DNA of 64,000 nucleotides from Allantophomopsis cytisporea. Lineage: Eukaryota; Ascomycota; Leotiomycetes; Phacidiales; Phacidiaceae. The notes under the pieces were generated by a model. The model ran no database searches. It was not told the origin of the DNA and worked only from the letters and a program-made list of their open reading frames with translations. The position numbers were made by a program, and so were the translations under genes. Below, piece after piece: positions 27,672 to 39,442 of the stretch. Numbering within the stretch: the stretch's first letter is position 1; each line of letters starts with the position of its first letter. The stretch covers positions 930,001-994,000 of the forward strand of contig CP103032.1 of NCBI GenBank assembly GCA_024752435.1, read 5' to 3'.

Positions 27672-30600
27672 ATGGGAAACGGACAATCGGCAGAGGCACC
27701 TAGAAGGTCGCAAAACAAATTATCGAAACCAAAGACGAATAACTTCGCAGATGGAGGTCCTGTTCAGGGAACTATTCAGCGTCAGGATTCTCAGAATCAG
27801 TTGACCATAGCCCCAACTGGTGGTTCGTCACTGGATCTCGAAAATGCAGTTCAGGAAGCCGGCAACTCTCAAGCTCGTGATCCCAAGGGCAGAACACGTC
27901 TTCGAGACTCCCTCTTACGGTCCATGTCATCAGACAAGAGGAAACAGCGTCGAAACACTGTCAGCAACTTTGAGGATATCGTTCCTCTACCGGTAGAGCC
28001 TCCACCACAATGGTCATCTCAGTCCAGACCGAACTCTGTGATGTATGATGGCACTTCGTCTTTTAATCCGTCTGCCAACAACACGGCCAGCAACAGCCCA
28101 GTTGTTGGTAGATCAAGACCTAGCTCCAGATCGAGACCCACTTCAATGATTTATGATCAACGAACGATGCCCAGCTCCATGGTATTTGAGCTTCCCGGGG
28201 ATACTTCTTTTTTCGAAGAAGATTATAATCCTCATTCATATGATAGGTTTGTATAGTCCCAGTAGATTGAGCATGAATATTTACTAATCGCTCATCAGTA
28301 GAAATCTGAGAAATGACAGATCTTCGACGTCTCTCGTTCATCAACAGCAGGGACCACGCCTTTCTCTTGTGACTGAACAGAGAGAGAAGTCAATCCCTCC
28401 ATCAGCAACGAACGAGTGGGATGGTCAAGAGGGTAGAAACTCACCAAGACTTACCCAGGCACATCGTAGCGCCTCTACCACATCAATTATACCACCAACT
28501 AGACGTCGGTCAATGCTCACCCCTGGCATGGCTACCCGTCAAAACTCATATGATCAGCGCCAATCAATGATCAACCTTCCTCCAGCAGGAACGTACAACT
28601 CACCAGATGATATCAAGGGTCACTATTTTGCTGACTTCAGCGGGGCTGCCCCAGCTGCTCTGAATCCAGCATACAACCCTGCCGATGATCAGTCTGCTGA
28701 GGAGCAGGCATACCACGCTGGAGGATACAGGCATGGATCTCTCAGGATCACAAATGGCAATGCAAGCCCACAATCCACTACATTCCAAGGTGAAGAGCAA
28801 TCTAGAAATGACACCGAGATGCCTGTTCCTCTATCGGGACACCCAACCGAGTACGATACTGCATCTGAGGGAAACAGTGGTGACGATGATAAACCTTTGA
28901 CCATGGCCCTTGTTCCATCTTCGAAGGCACTCGTGCAGTCAAGACAACAAAGACCAAGTTCTAGAAACTCCAGACCAGGATCTTCAACGTCATCGCCAAA
29001 GCCTCATACTCCGGCTGTCATTCTTGATGCTCCTCCTCGTGTCGGCCCATCGACCCCACTTAACAGCAACCCACACCAACCTCAAGGCATTGAGAGTATG
29101 GACTTGATCGATTTCTCTGAGAACGCCGCTGTTTCCTCTGCAGCAGAGGGTAACCACAACGAACTTGCTCTGATGGAAATAAACCAAAAAGACTCTCCAT
29201 CCAGATCCTTGGAACTCGCTCATGATTACCAGCAACTTACAGGCACAATGCCAGAGTCTGTTCCTGTATCTCGTGCTTCAACACCAATGGTCGACCTTAG
29301 CGGAGAAACTGTCAGTGCCCCTCCAACTCGTCCAGTCTCACCAGCGTATCCTCTTCGAATCACCGATGGATCTGAGATTCCACCTTCCCCAGTAAGCCCG
29401 GTTCTCACCCCAAGTAATTCATCTTCTGGGTCAACACGAAGCACAGCTGGAACCTCTCGCACCTCTGGCAGTAGCGGTACATTTGGCAGAGCTACTGAGA
29501 TCAAGCCTATCACTAAGATCGACAGCCCATACGGCTCCACTGTCTCCTTAAGATCCTTAGGACGTGCCAACGAGATAAGACAAAAGGAGAGCAAGCGTGT
29601 GTCATGGTCTGGTGACTTCCAGGAGCTTCCAACTGTGCCAGATAGAGAGGCCCCTCCAATGCCCAAGTTACCTCAGCAAGCGCGTGGTCAGCCAGTACCA
29701 AGAAAGAGCCACCCAGGCCATCGAAGAACTGCTTCTGGTCCAATTGCACCATTGGCTGTCGAGTCTGCTCAACAATCCCAGTCAAATGACCAGCAGACAC
29801 AACAGGGCGCCATTTCTAGACCAGGATTCTACCAGAATGCTCAATCTGACAGCCGCTCCAGTCTTCCTTCCATGTCTACTGACTTCCACAACCCATCTCC
29901 ACCAGCTTCGCCATCCATGGCAAGAAAGTGGTCAAAGCCACGTCCACTCTCCCAGTCCATTGTTAGTGCTCAGGGCCCCCGTCACACTGGTCAACCTCAT
30001 ATTCCTCCTGTTCCAGAGGAGAAGTCTCTCAAGCTTGAGGAACAACACATGAGAGCTTCTCAGCAGCAGGTAATGAGACCTAACAATATGGGACGCTCCG
30101 AGTCAAGAGGAACTCTCACTACTATCATGTCGATGGGCACTGAGGAGATGTACGAGGAAGCGCGTGAGGACAGTGCCAAGGAGCAATCCATTCAGCAACG
30201 TTTGACTTCTCCACCAATGTCTCCACAACTTATGCGTCAGGCAACCGCCCCATCGCGTGTAAACTCTCCAGTCACTACCGCCCGCCCAGCAAGAGTCACC
30301 TCCCCTCCAGTTTCCTACCAGGGAGGTGCACCAGCCTTGGCTCGCCAACAGACTGCTCCATCTCGTGTTGCATCTGCACCGCCGGTCAAGGGAGTCTCGC
30401 CACCAAATGCGTCATTGTCTCCTCCTCCTGCTCCGGCTCCAGGACCTCTTCGTCGCAGTATGACTGCGGACATGACCAGACCAATGACCTCTTCCGCCTA
30501 CATTGAGATGCCAATCCTTCGCAACTTGTCATTCGATAACCCAACACCAAAGTCAAAGGCTCGCCCAACGTCTATGTTCGTCGAAAGCACTTTCAAAATC

Positions 30601-32145
30601 GCTGCTAAGAAGGAAGAGGCAGAGAAGGAGAAGAAGGAGAAAGAGGAGAAGGAGAAGTCTAAGAAGTTGCAGAAGGAGAGACCACAACGTCCAAAGGTCA
30701 GCCGCCGTAGAACTTACCACGAGGATGAGCTTGCACCAATGTCTCCAGCCGAGTGGGAGCAATCTATCGGAAGCTACGACCATCTTGGACCCGGTCTTGG
30801 CTTCTCGCCATTCGATCTTGCCTCTCCAACTATGTCGCCATCTACTTCATACTTTGATAACCAGCCTGCAAGTTCCCCCAAGCCACGTGGTCGTGCCACT
30901 GGTATGGATGCTGAGGCTGCTTCAGAGTTTGCTCGTCAGAAATCCCGCATTAGAGAGAACTCCCGCCGCAGGTCTCAGAGTCACAACCGTCTCAGTCTTG
31001 ATATGTCTAGGATGAGTGGTGCTGGGGGTGACCCAACCATTCGTACCGTTTCTTCTCCGGTTTATGGTGAAGATGCACCACCGGTACCAGAGCTTCCAAA
31101 CAAACTGCGTAGCAGTCTTGCCAAGAAGAAGTCCCCTCCTCCGGTCTCCATGTCCTCCACTATGCGAAAGCCAGTTGGATCTGGGTCTCCACGTGACCAG
31201 AACCGCTCTGCTCCGCTTCCAAGCAGAAACAGCGTCAACCTTGATGATCTTCCGGCGGAGCAGGTCATGCGCCCAGCCAGCTCGTATGCCCATGGCGATC
31301 AACCAGATACCTGGGATCCAAAGACCCGCTCATGGGTCCCAGCTGCCAACGCTCCTATGTCTGCCAATGATCAGCTCCTTCAAAATCGTGCTCGTCGTAT
31401 GAGTGAGAACCGCCGACCAGCTACTGCTCGTACCTCTTCCAGCCGCCCGGTATCTATGTACAGCACCTACAGCACTTACAGCACTACAAGCAACAGCATC
31501 TACGGATGCTCGTCCCCAGCTGCTGAGTCTTACGTCAACCTTCCAGAATTGAAGAAGGCTGAAAAGAAAGCTGTCTCGCCAACCCGCAAGTCTGTTGACA
31601 ACGTCGTCATTATCCGATCCCGACCAAACTCCACTCGTCCATCCCTTGAGAATCTCCGTATCAACACGGGTATCAATTCCGGACGTCCTTCCCTGGAGAG
31701 ATTGAGAGATAGCGTAGAGAACTCTCGCGCCAACTCCACTCGCCCAAGTCTTGAAAACTTGCGCGCAAATACCTACAACAACTCTGGCCGTACCTCGCCC
31801 GTACGCCTTCATCAGCGCTCCCAATCCGAGCACCATCTCCCACAGGCTAGGTCTCGTCCGGTCAGTGGCGATTTCAGCCAAGCACGACCAAGACCAAGAC
31901 CTCAGAGCACCTATTCCAGAAGCAGACCCGTCAGCGGGAACTTTGGAAGCGGTGTAAATGCTGACGGTGGTCTGATGATCATCGACAGATATCAGGGTGG
32001 TATGCAATTCGGATATGAGAAGGGTTTCGGTCTTGGTGGCTCTGCTGGTCTTCGTGGACCAGAGAGCGGTGCATCCAGAAAGAGTCTGGATGAAAGTTCC
32101 CGATACGGAATCGATTTCAGTGATATTCCTATGGTTGCTTATTAG
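27672..32145 (+). CDS. Large Ser/Pro-rich disordered protein with a possible N-myristoylation signal
   Basis: Two exons, 27672-28246 and 28299-32145, encode 1473 residues. The 52 nt intron has a GTTTGT donor, a TACTAAT branch point and a CAG acceptor, and joins ...HSYD to SRNLRND in frame. The protein starts MGNGQSAEAP: Gly2 and Ser6 match the N-myristoylation pattern, suggesting a membrane-linked protein. Nearly all of it is rich in Ser, Pro, Arg and Gln without recognisable folded domains. SRPNS/SRPTS-type motifs recur, as do proline clusters such as PPVPELPNK that could bind SH3 domains. A Lys/Glu block sits around residues 960-985, and a Thr-Arg-Pro-Ser-Leu-Glu-Asn-Leu-Arg motif recurs near residues 1300-1350. 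Many RxxS sites suggest heavy phosphorylation. Plausible roles are in cell-wall integrity, polarity or signalling scaffolds, but nothing in the sequence proves one. The gene converges with the permease at 33060. Confidence 0.88.
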
Positions 32146-33059
32146 ACGAAGACCACAAGTAGAGGATGGAAGAAAGTGCAATTTTCTTATATTTGAACTG
32201 TTTTTTTTTTAGATGAGCGTGCATAAATAGATTGGATCATTCGGGATGATACCATGGCCTTTAATTTCTTTTACTGTCGTTTTCGTTGCGCATTTTTATC
32301 CGCATTTGGGAGTTGTTTGCTTCTAGTTTCGACTTTGTTCACCAGATTGGATATATGAGTACCACGGTCTACTGTTTTAAACTTGCATGCATTGGGCGGT
32401 TCACAATAGTATAGATATACATAATGATGTGGGGAGACACAGACTTAATAATAGAATGGATACTTATGATTTACATATTACATACCCACACTTTTATGAG
32501 TTGCTTCAGCCTTGTGAGACATTTATGGCAGGTACAACTACTCCAAGACGCAGCTTTGGTCGTGGTGATCAAGGTATGAGAGCTTTGCATTTATACAGAG
32601 CTATACTTTATCTTCCATAATAGATCACCCGAGAATATATGTACGACTTTGAATGACTACATAATCCCAATGACTGCTCACCTCTGAGTAATTACTTCGA
32701 AAGTACTAGTGCTGATACTAGCCGTTATGAAGGGTCTGGGTGAGTAGAAAAATTGAGAACATTACTTCTGCTAGGGCCTATTTCCAGGAGATTCTAGCTC
32801 TCTACTTTACCCTTATTGGGTCATGTAAGTCAAATGGTGATTTAGGCATTAGCAGATGTATTTGCATTCGAATGTGCTACATTATATCAAAAGTCCTCTT
32901 CTTCTTCTTTGTCAAGAAACATCAATGATGATTTCTCACAACAATTTCGGTGGACTACTCTCCCTAAAATGGTACGAAAATCTGATGCTCACTAATACAT
33001 GTAGAGCAGGTAGATTTGATGAAGTTTGCACTAGATACTTTCCGTTTGTTTTCTCCAAA
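32146..33059. other. Spacer between two converging genes
   Basis: Probable 3' untranslated regions of the disordered-protein gene (+) and the NCS1 permease (-). T-rich just after 32145. No gene seen. Confidence 0.6.
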
Positions 33060-34744
33060 CTAATATCTTGATTTCTCATTCGCATACAGATGAATTTGGG
33101 TGCCTTCCAGAGTTCCTTCGAGACCATGCAGGACTTCAACTTCTTCATCAACACTTTTCTCCATGGGAAATGCAAGCCCTAGTACCAAATAGATAACCAT
33201 GGCTACGACAGTCCCGACTAGCCAATTCAAACTATAAATATACGTCGCAGCAACAGGGATACTGTCATTTCCAGTAGCTCTCGCCAGTCCAGCCAAGTTC
33301 GGTGCAATCCCAGCAACAAATGCAGCGAACGCCCTAAGGTTGAAGCCTTTCCAAAAACTATAGATATCAGGGTGGCGATAGAGGCCTGGGAGTGAGAGCT
33401 TTCTCCCACGAAGTATCCAGAAATCTGCCATCATTATACCAGCAATTGGTCCAAGGAACATCGCATAGCCGCTGAGAAAGGCTGAGAAAGAGGCAGCACT
33501 ATACTGGATATTCCATGGAGTAATGCAGACCCCGAGGAGACAGCAAATGTAGGCACCTCTTCTTGCGTTGATCCAGCGAGGAAACCAAAGAGAGAGATCA
33601 TTCGCAAAGGATACGCTATTTGCACTGATATTGGTGCCAACTACAGCAAAGGCCCAACAAAATGCTGCGAAGAATTGGGCTGCTCGGTTTTCCCAAAGAA
33701 CCGCAACTTGAAGAGGATTCCAAGTGGTGACTAAAATCAATTAGCATCACGCGTAGGTCCTGAGCAGGAACACAAACCTCCATATATTGTCTGACATGCA
33801 GAAGTGACCGTCACACCTAGGATGCCACAAAGAGTGACCAAGACAATAAGGCCGATTGCTTGAGTCCAAAAAACCTGTCTAGGTGACTTACTGTATCGGG
33901 TAAAATCGACTATATTCAAAGCCAACGTTGCCTTTGGTGATATTGCTGAGGTTACGCATTGAAAGAAGATAACAGCAGCGGGTGTACCATCTGTAATGTT
34001 TGTTGATTTTCCAAAGGTTGCCCCAAAGCCTTTCGCCGCTACCAAAGCCCATATAAAGAGAGTTAGACCAAAAATCGGCATCACTAGCGTCTTTGCCATG
34101 AAGAGAAAACGGAGCTTTGAAACAGGGAGGTATAGTAAAGGAAGTTCGACAAGGATGAAAAGGAAGAAGCACAGGAGTTGGGCAGATGTAACATGACTGC
34201 TCGCTGGTATGTGGTTCGGGAAGTGATTGAACGAGGGCCAAATCGCCTCAAGCATGACCTGAACACATTGGCCTCCTTGGAAGGATTGAGTTCCAAACCT
34301 ATCATTGTTAGTACTGGTTCTATATAAAGAGCATATAACCTACCAGATGACAGCCACAACTCCGCGCACAAAAACGCCAAAATAAGCACCATATACTCCA
34401 AATGTGGAGCGCATCAGTATCGGAAAGTTGACACCCCACACTGCACCAATATATGCATTTGCCATAGCAGGTATGCAAACTAATATATGTCCAACAAGCA
34501 CAGCAATGATGGCCAGGCCAGGACTCAGTCCCTTGGTAACCGAAGTTGATGCAACTTGATACATGCTGATACTGAAAGCTTCCGCAATCCAGAAACCAAG
34601 TAAACTTGGCCATGTCCATGTCCTTTCTGGGGAGTCTCGTGGCACTGGATCTAAATCTTTGTTCGAAGCAAGGCCATTCGTAGTATTTGCATATGATCCA
34701 GGTTGTGGTTCCAGTCTCAGGCAGCGGATGAGCTTGGACGCCAT
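33060..34744 (-). CDS. NCS1-family permease (nucleobase/allantoin/hydantoin type)
   Basis: Predicted 530-residue plasma-membrane transporter of the nucleobase:cation symporter-1 family, which takes up uracil, uridine, allantoin, thiamine or hydantoins. Three exons read on the minus strand: 34744-34344, 34298-33778 and 33730-33060, with introns of 45 and 47 nt. A TACTAAC branch point lies in the first, and all phases match. The start is the ATG at 34744 (MASKLIRCLR). Family marks include RTWTWPSLLGFWIAEAFS at the first membrane helix, AYIGAVWGVNFPILMRSTFG, SPKATLALNIVDFTRYSKSP, and FANDLSLWFPRWINARRGAY with GPIAGIMMADFW. The 530-residue length is usual for Fur/Dal4-like members. It shares a 923 bp spacer with the divergent NRPS-like gene. 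Beside hydantoinase, carbamoylase and racemase genes, a hydantoin or ureide substrate is likely (inference); sequence alone cannot separate allantoin, uracil and hydantoin carriers. Confidence 0.9.
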
Positions 34745-35667
34745 TTTCGAGTTGAGGGGGTAAATACTAATCAAAGAGATAGAAACATTAACTCCTTCAA
34801 AATGAACAAGACGGTCTATGGCAAAGGACTCGAATCAAGGGGAGCTCTTGCTTGTATGTAATGGTTGGCATCGACAATTGTATGGAAAACAAAAGTATCC
34901 TTATCTGCACGCATGCAATCTATATCAACCCCAGATGGTTTTAAGGCTGGGCTACTCCACCTCGAAAAGCATGCGACTCAGTATCATTGTTTACTGTGTG
35001 AGTACAGTATATACATTGTGGCAAGTCGGTTTTGCTACCGAATACAACTAGAAAACGTTACCTGATGTCTAAGTCGCTGGCACGGCTGATCATACCTGGT
35101 AGTAATGAACATCAAGCCTGCGAAAGTCAGTCTTAGTCTTACGTGTCTGTGTGCTTGCCTAGACATTTTAGCAGTTTGCGTTTCTTGCACCATTAGGTAT
35201 CTTTGTCCAGTGGTTGAAATAAAAATGGAGTCGTCGGTTTCCCGATGAATCAATTCCCCCGCGGGCAAGGATTGATAAATACCGGCGATAAAGATAAGAA
35301 CCCGATTTGAGCAATTCGCCTCAGCCGTACTTGATCATTTCAGTGACTTGTCTATTCATTGTATTACAAATCCCACCTATGAGTGCCACACTATCAAGGC
35401 CAATGAATAGCAGATTTACTCTCTACATCAACGCGCCAGGGATCAATAGCGAATGCGGTAATATTACGTGTAAAGTGGTGTATGGATGTGTTACACTTAC
35501 AGCCGAAGGGATAGCACACGATGGAGAATGTAGGTAATACGTGCTCGAGGACTATTCTTTGTAATAGATTCATTTTGCTTCTTGTATCCATTCCTTATAA
35601 CGTCTACACTGTCTTGTGATTCGATCTGCTGTGCATGGTGTTACTCTGTCTTGAGATATCTTCGAGA
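34745..35667. promoter_or_regulatory. Divergent promoter between the NCS1 permease and NRPS-like genes
   Basis: A 923 bp spacer from which both genes are read outward. It contains GATAAA at 35274, GATAAA at 35287-35292 and GATAAG at 35293-35298, all core AreA-type GATA-factor sites. CCCCGC at 35257-35262 is the reverse of GCGGGG, a CreA-type SYGGRG match. The dense group lies about 370-410 bp before the NRPS-like start. Confidence 0.45.
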
Positions 35668-38600
35668 ATGGATTCCATGAGAGAAGATATTTGCTCCGAC
35701 CCTATGGTCGTGGTCTCACCACAAGCTTCCAAAAAGACGAAGGAGCTCTGGTTTTTGCACGGACATCCTCATTCTAAAAGATACTCCGACCAAACTCTTG
35801 TTACCTTAGGCGCTCTGGTGCGATATAATGCCAAAGTCTACAAGGATGAAATAGCATTCCTACATCCTACAACAACAGCTGGCTATGATCGGATGAGCTG
35901 GTTCGATTTTGATCAGATCACAGAGAATGTGGCTGCATTTTATGGGAAACAGCTTGAAGTCGAGTTGGCAGAGTCAAAGGCATCTGGAAAACAGCCAACG
36001 GTGGCATTACTTGGGAGTGGTGTGACACTGGAGTATTTCATCACGGAGTTAGCACTACAAAAGCTGAATGTTAGAGTACTCCTCCTTGCGGAAAGCATTG
36101 CAGCTGATGCTCTTCATCATCTTTTGAATGTGTGCGAGACGAAAGCTATCATTGTTGACAGCAAGAATGCCGAGTCATATACTGGCCAGATCCGAAGATT
36201 GAAGTTGGTCGAGGATGTTACAAAGCTTGGTCGAGCAACACGAGAAGCCGTCATGGCTTTGGCATTCGAAGACGAAAATGCTTGGGAACGCCATAGCTTT
36301 ATTATGCATACTTCAGGATCAACCGGTATGCCAAAGCCTGTCATTCATACAAATCGAAGTATAATGCTCATTGCGAGAATGTATCGGCTATTTCCTGACT
36401 TCTATTCTGAGAACTGGTATCTTTTATTTCCATTGTAAGAACAGCTCCTCCTCTATATACCAGATATATCTAATTTATAGATATCACGTGGCCGGGATCT
36501 CAGTAGCTCTTTCTGGACTTCCAAATGGCCAAATTTTGTCTTTCTCTCCTCTCACATGGCCGCCATCATCCTCGGCAGTTTTCTCCAATCTCAAAACCCT
36601 TTCAGATATGGGCTATCCGGTGGATCTTATCCATTGTGCACCCATTCTGATCGAGAACTTTTACGAATATATCACAGAAACTACCAAGGACTTTTCCCCA
36701 CTGTCCAACCTTAAAGCCCTTCAACCAGGTGGTGCAGCATTAGCTCCAGAAATCATCAAAGGTCTTGCTGCTAACGGGGTCAACGTAAAAACTACATATG
36801 GATCTACTGAGATCGGACCGCCTTTCCGTTCGATGCCACACACGAAGGATAATTCTAAATGCTACTCATTCAGGAACCTTTATCCAGACAATCCTCTGGT
36901 TGAGATGCAAGAGGTTGCCGATGGGCTCTATGAGTGTATAGTACACAAGGGTAAGTCGCAATATTTCCAATTCCGCCTTGAAACTGTCTAGGGGGTATAG
37001 ATCTAGGTACAGCTTTGTCAGGATATGGTAGCCCCTGAAAGTGGGCTGGTTAATTTTGCGAACAATCATAATCCTGCTTAGGTTGGACAAGAGATACTTC
37101 AACGTCTTCAAGATTACAATCTTCAGCTCAATGTGTTTTTCTGATAATTCTTAGGATTTGAACTTGCTGCCGAATTATGGACAGGCTCGGATGAGCCATA
37201 TAGAACCAATGATCTATTCATTCAAGACCCGCCAGGGAGCGGGTTTTTTATCCTCCAGGGACGGAAAGATGACATTTTGGTCCATTCAAATGGTGAGAAC
37301 ACAAGTGCAGGGCCCCTCCAATTGGAGATTCAGACCGCCAGCAAGGTAATCCACAGATGTGTTGCTTTGGGCCATTCTAGGCCTGTTGTCTCTTTGCTTG
37401 TCGAGGTCAAAGAGCCCTATGACCCCTCAAGCTCAGAGACCGAAGAAGAAATTTGGCAATGCGTAAAGGCGATCAATAATAAGTTCCCTGGCCATTCAAG
37501 AATCATGAGGTCAATGATTGCAATCCTCCCCAAGGAGAAGCACTTACCCGTAACCCCCAAGGGCAATGTCAAACGCAAGCTAGCAGAGGAACTTTACATA
37601 CTCGAAGTCAATGGTCTATACAATCGATTGTCGAACTCGGTTGCAGAGACCGGTGTGAACGAGAGTTCAGGTACCTTACGGGACTACATCCGTGTCTTAG
37701 TGAGCGAAATCACGCACATCCCAGACTCAGAGATCAAAGACTGGACGACTTTCTATGAGCTTGGCATGGATTCTCGAGATGCGCTGTCTTTACGCGCGGG
37801 TCTCTCTAAGAGAGTCGGTAAATGTTCCTTGAGCACTATATTCGAAAATTCATCAGTTGGTCAGTTGTCAGCCTTCTTTGAGCGAAAGGAAAAGGCTGCG
37901 GAGTTAGAAAGTAAGGCAGAGTACATCAAGCGCATGGTTGAAAAGTACTGCTCTGAGATGAAGACATGGCCAACGCGATCTCCGAAGCAATACGATACGT
38001 CTAATGGCGAGGTAGTTTTACTGACAGGAGCCACCGGGTCTCTTGGTACTGCACTCATCAATATTCTCACCAAAAATCCCAAAGTAAAAAAGATCATAGC
38101 AATGGTACGTGGAGAGGGACAAGAATCAAAACTTGCAAAAGCATTGACAGATAGAGGCATTGATGCAAGCGAGATATTTTTGTCTGGCAAGGTTGAGACT
38201 GTAAACTATAGCATGCCAGACCCATTGCTTGGATTGGATATAGATACCTATTACCGTCTAGCAAATGTGGTGACTGTCGTTTTGCAAAATGCATGGAAAG
38301 TTGATTTCAATATTCCGTTGGAACAATTTCAAGACGACTGCATACGAAGTAAGTTTCGAAGTCTTCATTGCAATGCACTACTAACTCGAACCAGACACGA
38401 TGAATCTCCTCCGCTTCTGCATTGCTGGCAGACCAAAGAAGATGGCCTTTACGAGTAGTATCAGCACTTCAATGGGAAGTGGCATGAAAGCGATTCAGAT
38501 CCCAGAAACCCCGCTTGGAGATGATCCAACCGTGGCAATGTCAACTGGCTATGGACAAAGCAAGTGGGTTATTGAGCGAATCACCCAAACAGCTGCAGAT

Positions 38601-39143
38601 TATCTCTCAATTCCAATTCGTCTTCTCCGTGTTGGCCAACTCTGCGGATCTACTACCTCCGGTTACTGGAATACCTCTGAAATGTGGCCTATTATGTTTA
38701 GCACCTCCGTGTCTATCAAGACTCTGCCCCTTTTGCCCTCAAAATCAGTAGATTGGATCCCAGTCGACTTGGCGGCGGAGGTTATCTCAGACATTATCTT
38801 CAATAGCAGCTCAGTTGCCTATTCTGTACACAATATTGTCAATCCATGTCCAATATCTTGGGAGGCACTGATGGAAATGCTAAAAGAGGCCTTGGGCCTG
38901 CAGGTAGTCGGAATTAAAGAATGGGTGGAAAAATTGCAAGAGCTTGGAGAAAGAGAGCACGTTGTTGGCATGAAACTATTGGATATGTTTGAAGGCATGG
39001 TTGGGGATGACGAGCCATCCAAAATCTTTGAGACAGAGGAGACGAAGAAGATTTCGCCGGCATTGAAGAATTGTCCAGGAGTTGGACCAGTCTGGATGGA
39101 CAGTTACGTGGAGCAATGGAAGCTTCATGGATTTATAACCTAA
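35668..39143 (+). CDS. NRPS-like adenylation-thiolation-reductase enzyme
   Basis: Predicted 1059-residue carboxylic-acid reductase. The adenylation (A) domain activates an acid, the carrier (T) domain holds it as a thioester, and the NAD(P)H-dependent thioester-reductase (R) domain releases an aldehyde or alcohol. Four exons: 35668-36434, 36481-36950, 37155-38348 and 38395-39143, with matching phases. A-domain marks are HTSGSTGMPKPVIHTNRS, TTYGSTEIG, GRKDDILVHSNGEN and PKGNVKRK with the catalytic lysine. The T domain has FYELGMDSRDAL with the phosphopantetheine serine. The R domain has the Rossmann motif LLTGATGSLGTAL and the YGQSK (YxxxK) catalytic pair. There is no condensation domain. An upstream in-frame ATG at 35635 would add 11 residues. 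The length is normal for aryl-acid or aminoadipate-type reductases. Substrate is unknown; its place among hydantoin-pathway genes suggests an amino acid or a derivative (inference). Confidence 0.9.
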
Positions 39144-39442
39144 TTCAGAGATAATGTCACAGCACGATGTTCGGGATAAATAGACGCTGCTCTTGGTCTT
39201 CATTCAATCTTCACACATACAAAAACATGGGAAATGTGATTACCTTGAACAGTTTGATTTTCCAAGTGCATGCACCTATTCATTTGATTTCTTTGAGTTA
39301 TTCACTCCTCAACAATGAGTATATTGCTTAGACTATTCGCGCGGTGGGCGGCTGCATATAAGCCTAAATCATTAAACAGTCTTCAACAGAATAAATAGCT
39401 GAAAATCAGAAGGTGTAAGTGTGGTTGAAGAACTCATCATCC

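Noticed and set aside
31330..32181. 283-residue frame antisense to the disordered-protein gene
   Set aside because: It is the shadow of a Ser/Pro/Arg-rich coding exon; no motif or start context.
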